Positions 11,010 to 23,876 of a stretch of 64,000 nucleotides of DNA are shown piece by piece. Made by a program: the position numbers and the translations under genes. Below the pieces are notes generated by a model. That model had not been told where the DNA came from. It ran no database searches and was given only the letters and a program-made list of their open reading frames with translations. Positions within the stretch are counted from its first letter, which is position 1; every line of letters starts with the position of its first letter. The DNA is from Corydoras sp. C115 (Eukaryota; Chordata; Actinopteri; Siluriformes; Callichthyidae): positions 1 through 64,000 of the forward strand of contig JAFMOC010000775.1 in NCBI GenBank assembly GCA_019802505.1, written 5' to 3'.

Positions 11010-13020
11010 CTACACCAGCTCATTTTTCAGTGATAGCAATTTTGGTTTGAGTTGCTTTCTTTCATCGTCTAGCTTGAGCAAAACTATTTGAATGAACTCA
11101 AAAAAGCTACTACACTTCACAGGATAGCTCAGATCCAGGGCATGGATTAGCGCAAACAAACACACTAGTGCATCAGTCCATAATTGATGAGTCATTACAA
11201 CCAGATCCTCAAGCACAATGAACACTTGGTGTGGTGAGAAAGGAACTCCAGCAGGCACCTCTTCTTCATCCACATCAGCAACCAGAGCAACTGCGCCTTC
11301 ATAAAACTCCATTTCATTCTGAAATATAAGTGTGCAACATTATTAAACAAAAATATCCATGTCAAAGACAAGAAGGGTGAATAAAAAACAGTCAGCTACG
11401 TTTTTTGTAATTAATTCAGACTTTTTTTTTTAATTGCAATGAATTATTGAGGTTTATTGCAATCCCCAATTATACCATACCTTGCATGTTTTGAAGATGC
11501 CTGAAGAATCCTCTTTGAGGTAAATTGGTAGGCCGGCCAGGGCTGCTGTTCTTCTTGCATGAATGTCATTTTTGTCCTTAAAACGATAAAAATAAATCAT
11601 GACAATGGGAACTATCATGCTAATGATAGTGTGAATGTAATTTGAAGTACCTGTTTCTCATATGCCAACAAAAGCTGGTTCATCTTTTCACCAACCTGTC
11701 CAGTTTTCTTCTTTTTGTAAAGTTCAATCAGCTGACCAGCATATTTATCCAATGCAGCATAAAACACATGTGGCAGGTGCTGATTGGTAATCCGGTGAAA
11801 TTCACAGTAGAGCTGAGAATTAGCAAAAAAAAACCTTGAGATTAAAACAAACAAACCAAAACATTACATACTTTATGAGCACTACATTTTAAGCTGCATT
11901 TACCTGTGTCTCATAAAAGAGTGCTGGCCATCTTTCCATAAGTTCAGTCACAGGAGGAGAAGTTGTGATTATCTCTTCACGCCGGAGGGCAAAGGTGCGC
12001 ATCATGTGCTAATAAATAAGAGGGATGTCTCTTTCAGCAGAGGTCTTCTGGAACTCTTCTACCATCTCAATCCTCCTGGTCTCCAGAGACTCTTTTGTTT
12101 TTCCAGAAGGACAACTGGGAAGGAAGTTGACCTCACCCCTCCTAGGTCTTTTAATATTAGCCCTTGGTGCAGCACCTTTTGGGTTTGTTCTGCTGCGTTT
12201 TCCAGAATTTACAGCTACATCTTTGATGCCAGCTTTAGCCAACTTCTTTCGTTGGTTTCCTAATTTATGTCTTAGACTATTCTTCCACCCTTACCACCCA
12301 GTGTCAGAGTTGTTCTCCTTCAGACAGGGATGTTTTTTAACTAAAGCTTCTGCAGCCTTGCCAATTTGTGTGCTGCTAGGATATGCTTTTATTTTATAGA
12401 TTTCATCCCCCATTGTCTCAAGTATGTTGTGTTTTTGAACTCTAGGGAGTCTAATTACTTTCCCATCTTTTTCATATGCTGCATTACCTTCCCTTAGCAC
12501 ATGTTCCACCTCATAAGAAAATGTTGGAACAATAAAAACCTCTGGCCACTGACTACTATGCTCAGGTGTGTCTGTGCTATCAGTGCTATCAGTCAGAATG
12601 ATTGTGTCATTGGTGCTAGTTGAAATCTGGTCCAGCTCAACTAATCTGACCACTTTGACTGATGCTGTGCTTGGCAGGTCTTCTATATTAACCAAATTAC
12701 ACAAGGCATGATGAAAATCTGGGTCTTGAAACTGGAGCCGAAAGTCAAAAGTCAACTTTAGCCTACTTCTGATCTCATCTATGAGTGCTTGTACACTGCT
12801 TGGGCGAGATGGCAAAATAAGTTTTTCAGCATCATCTGCATCAAGGATGACCCTCAGCTTCAATGTCTCTATTGCCTGCATCCAAGCTTGCAGTTTCTGT
12901 AACATACAAGGTATCAAATATTATAGTGATATTACATGACAATGTGTGTTGAAATGTCATGTATGTATTACCTTTACTTTGGCTGAAGGGCTGAGAAGAA
13001 ATGCTGATGTTTCAGCTCTG
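11010..13020 (-). pseudogene. SAMD3-like / transposon-associated protein, five exons, with in-frame stops
   Basis: Exons with GT/AG borders can be placed at about 13020-12972, 12896-11904, 11812-11651, 11576-11481 and 11318-11010. The second exon begins with a PB1-like ubiquitin-fold segment (LKLRVILDADDAEKLIL ... LQFQDPDFHHALCNLV), then WPEVFIVPTFSYEV and a region where a TAA at 12291 and a TAG near 12009 interrupt the same frame. The last exon reads EVPAGVPFSPHQVFIVLED. Fish genomes contain many such proteins, usually named after SAMD3, but no SAM domain is visible here. The clean splice sites show it was once expressed; the two stops suggest decay. The function is not known. Confidence 0.65.
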
Positions 13021-13025
13021 CTACT

Positions 13026-15659
13026 TTAGTCAGACACTGGAATAAAATGCTTTGTTGTTAAAATAAGTTCACTTGCAATCTTATAAGCAAAATGTGGCAT
13101 GTGGTCAGACAGCTGGCACAGAGATTTTACACTATGACCATACGGTTGATGCTCCACTAGTTCGTATGATCTCAAGTGCTCAACATACCAAGTGTCATAG
13201 TCTTTCAAGAGAAAATAAATGTTGTTTCTGATGAGTAGTATATTTTGAATCTCTTTGAACTCTGGCAATGCAGCATAGGCACCAGTACACACAAACATGC
13301 CAGTAACAAATTTTGTGCCATCAATTATTAATTGTTTTGTACCATATACAGTGTTACTGTAAGCAATACCTGAGATAAATGATTGTGTATCTGCAGGTAA
13401 CGATGCAATGTACAAAGACTCCATTTTGGATGTCTGTACAGGTGGTTTGAAAAATTTTTATGATGACAAGTAAAAAGCCATCATGCTTTGATGTCGCTCT
13501 GCCAAAGTTTTTAAGACATTTTTGTAGTTGCGAGTGTCATGAACAATTTTTTTGAAAACCTTATGCTTTCCCTCAAATCTCATTGTCCAAAGATGGACCA
13601 AGGAACCAAAGCACTTTATTAAGTGGGGATAATGCTCGATGTAATGATGCTTTGGCCTGAATCGAACATTCGGAAAAACCTCCTGGAAGAGTTGTCGGTG
13701 GTCCAAAATTTTACAACCCATGTACTGAATGGTTTCTTCATTAAAAGTGTGAGACAAGGCAAGTTGAACGACATCCTTTAATTCCATCAGAACTTCCCAA
13801 AATGTGTCTCTTTCGGGAACTTTAGAACCAATGAGAAGAGGCAACAGTCTAAGAAGGGCATGGTTTTCATGTCCATTGCCACCAATGGTCCCTCGACTGG
13901 CAAAATTTGTGGGTATTGCATGCGGGCGATTAACTTTATCGGAATGTTGGTATGGAAAGTGTAGTATTGCTCTGTTTAAGTCTTCTAGAGTAAAATATTT
14001 TCTAGAAATTAAACCTTTTAAGCAATGTGCCAACTCCACTGGAACAACACCTTCAAACAGGTCGTGCAGTATGTCAGGTGGGAAGCCCGAAACTGGATGG
14101 AAGTAGGAGAGATGGTCAGAAAGGACACAACTGTTTTTAACACCATAATTTTCCTCACTGCCGTCACTCTGAAGCTGATTTACAAGATCGTCATGCGAAT
14201 CTTTTGTTCTCGTCACATAATCTCCTGTCTGTTTGCGTGGCATAACAAAACCTGCAGAAATATGTGGACCTAAAGCTCTCATTGAAACCAGCAAGCCCAT
14301 GGGCAGCAAGGTTATCTGCCACAACAGAGTAGATAGTGCCTTTAAGACATTCACCAAGGGTGTCAATGTAGACACCTACTTCTTCAAGAGTTTTCAGATC
14401 ATTTAAGAGTGGTGCAAACATTTTCCGATACCCGAACAGGCGTACATCATTAGAATTGCACAAGAGAGCGAGCTGAGTGCAGTGGAGAGCAGAACGGGAT
14501 TTAACTGGAAAGTTTGCCAGTGTCCAATAAACTGCAAAAAGTTTATGTATTTTCTTTGAGGTACCAAGTGGGTTTGTGATCTCAAAATCATCCACATAAA
14601 GTAATATTGACAGTTTTGTTCCTTCTTGTGACAATAGAACATTTTCTTGGTAATAGGAGCCATCACAAAATGACATGAAATGTCCAGACATCTGAGTGGG
14701 TGCTTGTTTAACTTCTTCAAGCACATCTGTTTTTTTAAGCAACAATTGCAAAGATGTAAGAATTGGAATATACATATAAGTGTGCTTTGAAGATTCAATT
14801 AAATATTCCACAGGCTTGACATATGGAAAGTTTGCTTCATAGTACGATTTTCTCATCTTAGCTGTTGACAGTGGTCCTTCAGATTTGATGCATTTATGTA
14901 AAACATTGCTATCAGAAACTGCCTGACAAATGTCACTGACCAGTTTGTCACTATATGAACAGTTATGCTTTTTTAGAACATCAACAACTGATTTTCTAAT
15001 CAAAGGTTCAGATAACAAAAACAAATGTTCAATATGCTCAATGATCTCCTGTGTGGCTCTCTGGGACACATGGAGAATGCTCTGCATTTTTAAGAAAAAG
15101 CCAGCCAGGTTGTATTGCAACTGATCTTCTAAGCTCTCAGTTCTATTGACACTGCTAGTGGATGCCAGCTCATTTTCATGTAATGACTCCAATGATTCAA
15201 GCTGCATTTCATCTTTTTGGCCTATATTCATGACACATTGTACAATGCCTTCATCATAGTTTGTTGAACTTTGGTGGTCTCTGCATTTGTGGGCATTGAA
15301 TGTTGAGTATACATTGGTTTTAAAATTGCAGTCCTTAAAAGGACATGGGACAGTCTCTTTCCGTTTTAAATGCCCCCTCAGACAGGGCAACAAAATCCAT
15401 ATTCATTAAAAGCTGGATAAGAGCTGTCTTTCCTTTGTGTAGCAGTGTGTATTCTTGACATATGTATCTTTAATGAATTAAATGTACTAAACGTACATAG
15501 GCAGGTGTTGTAGAGACAGGGCAAAGGTGAAATTGTGGAGTACTGACCATGGCTAAGCCGATAATGCTTCAGCAACATGACTTTTATCGCAGTAGAAAAA
15601 CTGCACAACTTGCAATTCCACATTTTGTCATAGATCAAAGAATCAGAATTTGATGTCAA
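13026..15659 (-). pseudogene. C2H2-containing DDE transposase-like protein, decayed
   Basis: The N-terminus has three C2H2-like zinc fingers (CKLCSFSTAIKVMLLKHYRLSH; CLCTFSTFNSLKIHMSRIH; CPFKDCNFKTN with HKCRDH). A large domain follows with likely catalytic acids in LLYVDDFEITNP, VVADNLAAHGLAGF and ILHDLFEGVVPVEL. A segment at 13424-13026 (MESLYIASLPADTQSF) completes it. Frameshifts lie near 15385 and 14240 and a stop near 13458. The last stop is in frame with the start of the SAMD3-like gene downstream, so the two may be one transposon unit or a fused protein. The tnp2-like assignment is from motif pattern only, and the superfamily is uncertain. Confidence 0.6.
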
Positions 15660-18600
15660 TCACCTTCACTTCACTTCATCACCTTCACTGGCTGTCTTTA
15701 GAGGCTGAACAGTGGTGGATGATCTCTCTCTCCAAGCTTCTTTTTGTCAAACACTAATATGGGGTCAGATAAAGAAATATGTATGTTAACATGAAAACAG
15801 AAAGCAAGCAGTACTGTTATATTTACACTCTTATTACATCCACAAATATTAAAGTTGTAAAACTAGTGTCGAAACATATCCATATCCATATCACCAAATT
15901 TTCATCTATGACAAGACATTGATTTTTACATTATGTTTTGTGGCTTGTAAGTTTGACCATTTCAACAGTTTCATCCAAATAAGCCACTGTCTGTTATGTT
16001 TTTTTTTTTTTTTTACAGTAGGTACCAAACCTTTCTTAAATCTTATTTTAAAGGGCTTAAAATAAATATTCGCCATTTTGTCGTCGCTTCTCTACAGCGT
16101 TTTTTTTTTTCATGGGAGATAAAAGTATATGTGTACATTTTGATCTACACCAAACATTAAAAAAAGGTCAAAAAATTACAATAATGAAATGCTCTATATG
16201 ATTTGAAAACTGCTCTTACTTACTCTAAAGGTCAATTTATTCACAGAATTTTATAACTTTTACTTGTCACAGGAATTCCGTTCAAAAACCAGTTTGTAGA
16301 GGAGAATTTCAGCTACATCTTATATAAAATGATTCCCGACTGGCCGACATAAACACTATATGTGCGTCGCCAACGGAGTACCGCAGCCTGAAAAAGTCTC
16401 TGATTCAAGACAGATCTCGTATCCACTCTGCCGTCGTCATTTTATTTTACGTCTTACTCACGTACCTATTTACAGATGGGATTCTTCACAGTTACTCCAT
16501 TTTTACACACATGTTGTTTGTACATTAAGAGTAGAGAAAGCATAGTTAAATTGTTTAAACTTTATTTCATCGCCAGGTTTTGTGTGACATTTGGTAAATT
16601 AGCCTTTAACTATTTAACTAAAATAATCCACCAACCGCTGAATTTGAAATTCTTACAGGTGGACTTCCAAAAAAATTGACCTGAAGGTTCTATATAAGCA
16701 TTTGCAACAATTATTATTAATTTTACCATGTAATTTTCAGTGTGATTAAAATTCTTGTGTCGAAGATTGCTTCTAATGGCTGACACTCGGACAGGACAAG
16801 TCTGGGCAAACCACCTGAGTGCCGTGTGCAAAGCTCAGTAATGACGTCAGAAAAAGGCGGGCTTTTATTTCCTTCGTCTGAATCAGTGATCAGAACTTAA
16901 ACAGTTCAAATCAACAATACTTAAAATGAATGATAAACACATCTTTACTCATAGCAAGCGAGTTAGTACATAAAACACTTAGTTTTAGAGCTACTTAACT
17001 CATTTGATAATAGTTAATCTAACTATTTAGCTGAAGTGAGTACAAATAACTAACTTGTTTTAGTAAGAAGCACTATTGGGTTTTACAGGACATAATAACT
17101 GTAGAAGGTTATTGATAGGTATATGCAAACACAAATGGTTAAGATGAATCACTCATACACAAAAATCATATTTCTCCTTCACAATCCCCCTTTGATTCAT
17201 TTTAATCATTCAATAGTTCTAACAGATTCATTTAAGCTTTTTCGATTATTTTCGCTTGTTTACATTACTGAAGTTTTGTTTTGGAGGCCTTGTGTCCTCG
17301 CTATGCCAGATGCTTCAACAGAGCCAAAGTTGTGTCTTTACATAAGGTCTGGGTTGGTGCTGCCACCAACATTTCAAAATACATCTCTGTCCGACTGTCA
17401 ACATCTTATCAGTCCCGCGGCCCATTTTCTGTCAGATATTAGTTCCATCCTAGTCAGACAGTCTGGTTTATTCACTCAAATCTTCACAGGAAACCTCGTC
17501 TTTAAATTGGAAAATAGTGCTATTTAACATTTTAAAATCTAATAGTTATATTTAAATGAGCTCAAACTATTTTATTTGCCACGGCTAATTAATATTAATT
17601 CACTAACTTTCCCCAATTCAACATTATTGAAACTGGAGGATTTGGGGTATTAATATGATATTAATAAAGTCCTCCGCATCCCATTACCAAATTAATGAAA
17701 ATGAGAGACAGTCAAATATTTTAATGCGTGTTCTATCATGTAAAATATCTGACTCCAAATAATTTTTTTATTAAAACGGTAACTTTAGTTACACGAGTGC
17801 TTCTCTGCACTAAATGGGTTAATTGTATCTCAATGATTCAAGCTATATCTGATTCAGGTATTCTGTAAGCATGCAGAAATCTTAATTCTGTCAGAGGCTT
17901 TTATAATATATGGACAGAGGTTATATTGACATGTTGATATATCTAAATATCCCTCAGAGGTCAATCTTATAGCTGCTTAAAATACACCATTTAGTTAGAA
18001 ATAAATTAACCTTTGAATTTTAGCCTTGAAGGATTAACTGGAAACTTCGGTTTAGAGTAATAACCTAATTTATTACTAATGATTAATTAAGAACACAAAG
18101 AATACTAAGATTACTAAACAGATTTATATTAAAAAGTTGCACTAATAGCAAATGAACGCCCCTTTAGGTGCAAACTCACGTGTTATGCGAACGCTGGAAA
18201 AAATGCCGGAACCAAGAGCCCGCTGGGCCGAGCAAAGCAAGGCAGGCCTTAACCTAAGAAGAGCCTGACCAGGCAAAAACCAAGCATAGCAGGGCCCAGC
18301 AGCAGCACTGGCCGGAGCTAGACCAAGGAGAAGAGAGAGAGAGAGTTACCTGTTACATCTTTTTATTTTCACATCAACCTTTAAACCTTTTGATGATAAT
18401 AAGGCTAGGATCCAGGATCCAGGATCCTTCATTCAATTAATATGCTAAGGTGGCCAGGTCATCACGATGTGAAACCCTAGTTTGAAACCGGTTTTAGGGA
18501 CAAATGCTATCGGCTGAGACTGATGTGTCGTGAGCTGCATTGTTTGTTCTGAGCCATAGGTGTGATGCTTCATGCTGATTGTTATTAGAAATACAAAGAC

Positions 18601-18906
18601 TGGTCGAGTTGCTCATACAGACCAGATGTTCTTATATTTGAAAGAGTCTACAGTACTCCAGAAATCTGTCATGTTCTATAAATCTACTATATCGCACAAC
18701 CTAGCTTGTTATACCTTGTATATAAATAAGCACCTTTAGAAGGGGATCTTATTCATACCAAACATGACACATGCAAACCATATTCCCTCAATAAAACACA
18801 AGTTTCATTATTTCTACAAAACACAGCAATCAATGCAAAACCACAAATAATCCTCAATAAAAGCAACAACTTTTTCCTACCTTCACTTACTCATGACCTC
18901 ATCAAA

Positions 18907-18939
<33 letters not shown>

Positions 18940-20147
18940 TGTTAATCAGAGATAAGCAGAGCAGAGACAAAGGAATGTGTCTATTCTCCAACCTTAAATT
19001 ACCTCTTAATTTAATGAACGACAAACTAATACCCAAATTTTATAGACAAATTTATTAGGTTATTTATTTATTTAACCTTTAACCCTATTTTAATGATTTT
19101 AAAACCTTAATAGATTAATTAATTATTATTTATTGTGAGCAACATGTGACCTTAATGCTGGCAGCAGTTCAGGTTCATTCAGAGTTCTTTAAACAGTGCT
19201 CATACAGACAGACTGAAGGACCGGATGGATCAGCTCTCTTGATCCTGAGACACTGACCATATTTAATTTCTAACGTCGACGTCTCCCTGATCTGGGGGAG
19301 GTATGGGATCAAACAGACCCTCCCCCGTCTTCGGTTGAGCACGCCCTCACTTTTCGCCAGAAATTCTCACAAACACAGCCTCCATCGAGTATTTTCAGAG
19401 CACATTGTTTGACTCCAAGCACTGACATGCTCACCATTGAACTGAGTGAATGCTTTATTAAAGCAGAAACTATTTTGTCTTTTACACTCTATTGTTAAGC
19501 TTAAATTTTACTTTTATCTTTACTTTATTCTAATTCACAGGGTTTCTTAACTTATTATTGTATCATGTTATTTTACTCTCACTCACTACTACCATAACTA
19601 TTATTTATTTAATAATATACTCATTTGCTTACGGTGATACTGGTTGATCACTTCTAAATATTATATTCTACTAGAGAATAAGCCGTGAAAAGGTGTGGAG
19701 TAGAAAATGAATGGTGGTTTAGTTTTTACACTCATCTCATCATACACTCAGACTTAAACCACACAAACAACAAACATGCCAGGCAAAACTCGCAAATTAG
19801 CAGAGTAACAACCATATACAGTGGTACCACACCCAAACCCTCACAATTATCAAACTATATCGTACTGCAATATTTCAACACATTGTAACTTTATTCAGTA
19901 TACACTTTAATTTATTAATACTGCAGTTTTATTTAAATTTATGGTCCATACTCTAATTATTACTTATTTTAAACTTCTATGTTACAATATGTGGATCCAT
20001 ATAATTTACACCATATAATTATTTCACTATATATTTACATAACATTATATAACAGCAATTCAAACAAGACCAGTTGGTTCTTTAAATTGTTCCCACCCTT
20101 TTACAGATAACCTCAATATTGGTTCTGGGACTGGTGACTGGGCATCA
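15660..20147. other. AT-rich stretch without a recognised gene
   Basis: No coding region could be supported. Visible items are poly-T runs near 16000 and 16103, an (AC)n microsatellite at about 18909-18938, a repeated GGATCCAGGATCC near 18410-18425, and a GA-rich run near 18333-18348. A plus-strand open frame at 17123-17527 shows no domain. Part of the region (about 17,000-20,100) may belong to the truncated ERV at 20.1-22.3 kb, but no LTR partner was found. Confidence 0.4.
18909..18938. repeat. (AC)n microsatellite
   Basis: A run of about fourteen AC dinucleotides. Confidence 0.95.
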
Positions 20148-21008
20148 TCATTGGTGGTTGGGTCTGGGGCGGTAACCCCAGGGTGGACCCCCAACTCCTC
20201 GCCCTCTCCCGCGCTGTGGGCAATCTCTCGCGAAATGTCCCGATCGGCCACACGAGTAGCACTCATTTCTTCCCATTGTGCTGTTGTGTCCCCCATTCCT
20301 GGGCCTCACAACAGTGTCAGACTCCGAGAGCCCCACTTTTTCTATCAATTCAACCAAGGTGTTTTTCATGGCATCAATTTCAGGACACCTCCCCATTACG
20401 TAACCCCCAGACAAAGACACACTCATAGTTCCTCTCTCAACAGCCTCCCCGGGTTGACCCACCATTAGTTTACACTCATGAGATTGTGTTGTGATTCTAC
20501 GATTTTGCTTAGTTGAGTGCAGGACGAGGTACATGGCTGGCACAACATTAACACTAGGAAGAGCAGTTGGTTGTATGGAAGGGGTGCTAGTGGGGGGAGG
20601 TATGTGGAGCGGAGGGGTCGGAGTAGGAATGGGTTCCTGCTTCACTTCCGGTTTCTCACCAGTTGACTCTACATGCTTGCTCTGGCTCTCTGTAATCACC
20701 GCCATGTATTCCACAATTAATCTTACCCATATCTGCTCGTTCTCTGCCTTTGTAGCCCTCGATTTAACCGCTAATCTTCTCATCCCACTCGCACGTTTTA
20801 CCTGCTTTTCTGCAGCATCAGCTCTCGTTTGCATTACATACAACAAATGTTCACGCCCGTCCTTGCCCTACGACGGGGCTGTATCAATGGGGTATAGCCC
20901 CGCACCACACCACTCTTTAAACATTTTCTCACACCTTTTTACCTCCTTCTCACGTTTATCCACAGGATTAGTTACTTTTATTCTCTCCAACACCTCCTTT
21001 TTTGACAT
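20148..21008 (-). pseudogene. ERV gag-like protein with a premature stop
   Basis: The frame begins MSKKEVLERIKVTNPVDKRE, has one in-frame TAG at 20870-20868, and continues with a charged coiled region, a proline-rich stretch (PIPTPTPPLHIPPPTSTPS) and a CCHC zinc knuckle (CYSCGRSGHFARDC) followed by an RG-rich tail. The zinc knuckle and the upstream LTR and primer site mark it as a retroviral Gag, but I see no clear capsid domain, so part may be deleted. A second frame overlapping the end (to about 20060) may be the start of the next retroviral gene. I do not name the genus. Confidence 0.65.
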
Positions 21009-21246
21009 CACCAGCAGTCAACCCCATTTTAATCAACACATGAGCTCCCTCGCACACTCCCGTACAACTCCCTTTATTCAACCTCTCTCGTGTGTCCACG
21101 AGCAATATCCCACAAATTCAGCTGCTTTATTGCTGTATGCTGAATTTCACTTCTATATATAAATATCTTTTTCTCTTACATCCGCGGTCACCAGTGTCCA
21201 CTCATAAACTCTTTTTACTAAAATCAAACTTGATTTACCCCCCTCT

Positions 21247-21403
21247 GGGACTTGAACCCACCAGGAATTTAATTTAATTTACGGGTCTTTTGGGACTTGA
21301 ACCCAATTACCTTGACCAATTTACATTTACCTAGACACTGTGAATTTAGAAAAGTTAGAATCTTCAGTACCCGTATTGTGCTCTACAGATGGGACTTGAA
21401 CCC
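21247..21403 (-). repeat. Three GGGTTCAAGTCCC motifs in the ERV leader
   Basis: Identical 13-base motifs occur at 21247-21259, 21292-21304 and 21391-21403. On the minus strand each matches the tRNA T-arm and pol III B-box pattern GGTTCRANTCC. The copy at 21391 is preceded, on the minus strand, by GGGGTAGCTCCCTG, which resembles a tRNA D-arm. The role is unknown. Confidence 0.6.
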
Positions 21404-21854
21404 CCTGGGAGCAGTTCAATTTGTCGAGACGGGTCAGTCCGCGACTGTACACACACAGGGAGCTACCCCGTTCGCCTCAGTAACGCAACTACAGGATTTT
21501 CACAATCCCTTGGTCATGACCTTATATAGCTTTCAGTAAAACCCAGCAATCAACGATTTTTCAAAACACAATTATAATCCATACACAAATCCACAAAGCC
21601 TTGGAAGAACACAACACACTTCAACACTTAAATTTATACACTTAATTTCAGTTAGCAATTCCAATTGTATTAATTTAATTCACATTCCAACTTAGTCCTT
21701 ATTCATCACTCACAGCTAATTATATTGTTTTTCAGCTAAATATAGGAGCAAGGGTCCTTCTTACCTTATTGGCCGGCCTGTGAGTACCGCGTAAGTTCTA
21801 TCGTTGGAATCAAGCAATCAACCTGATTATCTGCACTGCAATCAACGACCTTAA

Positions 21855-21870
21855 CCATCCTCTGCTACCA
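21855..21870 (-). other. Primer-binding site of the ERV
   Basis: On the minus strand TGGTAGCAGAGGATGG starts two bases after the LTR end at 21873, the expected place for tRNA pairing. The tRNA was not identified. Confidence 0.65.
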
Positions 21871-21872
21871 AT

Positions 21873-22311
21873 TGTTAGGAAATCTGAAATTTCCCCGATG
21901 AACCAATTTTGAAGGCGTCAAAAAGCACAGTACAGATGATTTCAGAGTTATTCGAATCAAGCGGTTTATTTACGACAAACCGAGTCAAAGCAGTGTTCGT
22001 CCAAGACAAGCCCAAGATCGCGATCCGACTCTGATCTCAGCACCACACCGGTTCCACCAAGACAGAGCCCCGAAATCCAGCTGCTCACACTATTTATTGA
22101 AAAACCATCCCTCCCTCTGCTTATTCTGAAACAACTTGTTGAAGGAGTTCTATGGGGGGTTGAACGCGCCGTTCCATCCCTTATTTGGGGGAGCTCGAGA
22201 CAGCTCGGCTGTCCTTGAGCTTTAGCCACCAGCCACCAGACGCCAGGTGCGCCAATGCGCTAATTCCCTTGAACACGAATTACTTACAAATTACAAATTT
22301 TTATCCCTTCA
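21873..22311 (-). repeat. ERV 5' LTR
   Basis: On the minus strand it runs from TGAAGGGATAAA to CCTAACA, about 439 bp. It matches the solo LTR at 55924-56412 over most of its length. A poly(A) signal (AATAAA, near 21964) lies close to its end. Confidence 0.85.
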
Positions 22312-22443
22312 CTACCGAAAACAAACAAACAGCACCGTTTGTATCCGGAGTGGGCGCAGCGAGCTACTGCTGCGCAAGTATGTAATAACAATGTAAGAGC
22401 AAGTAAACAATTATTTTAAATAAATAATCACATAAAAAAATTA

Positions 22444-22506
22444 AAAATATGGTAACGCTTCATGATTTTGCGTGTCATCCTTGCGCAGGGACAATGCTAA
22501 TCTTCT
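22444..22506 (-). pseudogene. Truncated U6 snRNA (3' part)
   Basis: The reverse complement reads AGAAGATTAGCATTGTCCCT and continues through GCGCAAGGATGACACGCAAA to a U-rich end, matching the 3' half of U6. The 5' half and promoter are missing and are replaced by unrelated DNA at 22507. Its 3' flank (22335-22443) resembles the 3' flank of the complete U6 at 32448 (32342-32447), so it came from a DNA-level duplication and not from reverse transcription. Confidence 0.85.
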
Positions 22507-23401
22507 GGGCCCCACTCCTGGGCCCCTATGAAAGCCCCCAGCAACTTGCCCCTTAAGACCCCACTAGTGTAGCCCATCCGTCACTCACCGGTCCCTTCCA
22601 AAATGTATGTGGAGATTAATTTTGTCATCCAGTGGGCCCCATTGCTGCCTGGTCCTTTAAGAAATTCAAAATTCCCACTCTGTGGTCTGTCGAGGTGGGG
22701 AGGAGACATGCAAATGCTATTTTTTTTTTTTCATTTCTGCATTCGAACTACTTCAGCCTGAAGTCCCACATCTTATATGGCATCCAGAGAAAGAAGGGAC
22801 AAATAAAAAATACATCAGGTGATGAGGGGGCTGGTGGTACAGGGGTCGTGGTTGTTGGGGGTACCACCACATCTGTAGGTTGTCTGTAAGGACAGTCTTG
22901 CTGGCTTTGTCCTTCTTAAAGATGGCGCGACTGATCCACTAGTGCTGTGATTCAGGAAGATCTTTTTTCCAGCTTTGAGGACATGTTGGATTCTAATCAC
23001 CAGAAAAACATGGTTTTTAGTTTTGAGAAAAGCCCTGAGTTACAATAATTCAGGTAATAAAACAGAACAAATCATTAAGTCCCTCACCTCAGAAGTGGCA
23101 GGGGTTAGGCTTTTCCGCTTGCAGCTCAAACGTGGAGATATGCGCAAAGCCAAAGATGGTTCTGCCACAGACACTGACCCCGCTGACGTTTGAGGACCTG
23201 AACAAAGAAAGTGTGTCAGTTTGGCTTTCCTTTCTCCCATAATTTCCCAAATGCTGGATGTAAACTTACCCGCTGATTCCACCTCTACAGCAGCAGCTAG
23301 CAGATCCTGGTCAGATGGTTCTGAAGCACAATTATTACATTATCATAATTTATTCAGATGGAGGTGAATGCAGAGGACTCTGAATTTTGTGTAGATAAGC
23401 C

Positions 23402-23406
23402 CTTAC
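23402..23406. other. Target-site duplication (CTTAC) left of the sushi element
   Basis: CTTAC directly precedes the left LTR and recurs at 28710-28714 after the right LTR. Five bases is the usual length for Ty3/gypsy. Confidence 0.9.
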
Positions 23407-23876
23407 TGTAAGACATGACACTCTCGCGTCTACTAGCCCGCGTTCACCACGCCTCTCACCGGAAGAGGGGCGTGGGATGTCGCCGGCGTTCTAATTGACA
23501 CCTGTATTTAAGGTGCGCAGGTACAGGACTCGGCGCGTTGGATCGTCGTCGTTAGCACGTTTGTTGCACGTAATCCTCTGATTGTTTCGTGTTTTCCAGC
23601 CGTGATCCGTGTACCGGAGGTCCCGTCCGGCGTCCGCTTTCTCGTCTGCGTCTGAGACGCACCTGCTGCACCCCCCGGCCCAGTACCCTGCTGTCCCACG
23701 AAGCTTGAGGCCTTTTCTTTGGTTTTTCGCCCGGCGTCTCGCGGGTGTTTGTTTTTTCGTTCCACGCAGTTGGATTTCGTTTTGTCTTTTTTATTTGTAA
23801 ACGAATCTGCTGAATAAAGCACCATATCAGCATACCCCAGTTTGGGTCTGATCTCTGGGTTCGGGACACCATGACA
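23407..23876 (+). repeat. 5' LTR of the sushi element
   Basis: It runs from TGTAAGACATGACA to ACACCATGACA, 470 bp. A TATA-like TATTTAAGG lies near 23505 and an AATAAA signal at 23813-23818. The gag ATG (23871) lies within the last six bases. Confidence 0.95.

Larger units (their letters stand above)
20148..22311 (-). mobile_element. Endogenous retrovirus, 5' part only
   Basis: On the minus strand the order is LTR (22311-21873), primer-site-like sequence, an untranslated leader of about 850 bases, and a gag-like frame with zinc knuckle. No pol or env could be recognised downstream, so the copy appears truncated or rearranged below 20.1 kb. A solo LTR of the same family lies at 55924-56412. 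Confidence 0.75.

Noticed and set aside
11642..12399. Plus-strand open frames opposite the SAMD3-like exons
   Set aside because: The minus strand has consistent exon borders and family-like sequence; the plus frames are shadows.
17170..17190. Purine tract on the minus strand (AAAGGGGGATTGTGAAGG) as the 3' end of an ERV
   Set aside because: It resembles a polypurine tract followed by TG, but the DNA to its left does not match the LTR at 21873-22311 and no second LTR was found.
17123..17527. Plus-strand open frame of 134 codons
   Set aside because: No recognised motif, unusual composition and no splice or promoter context.
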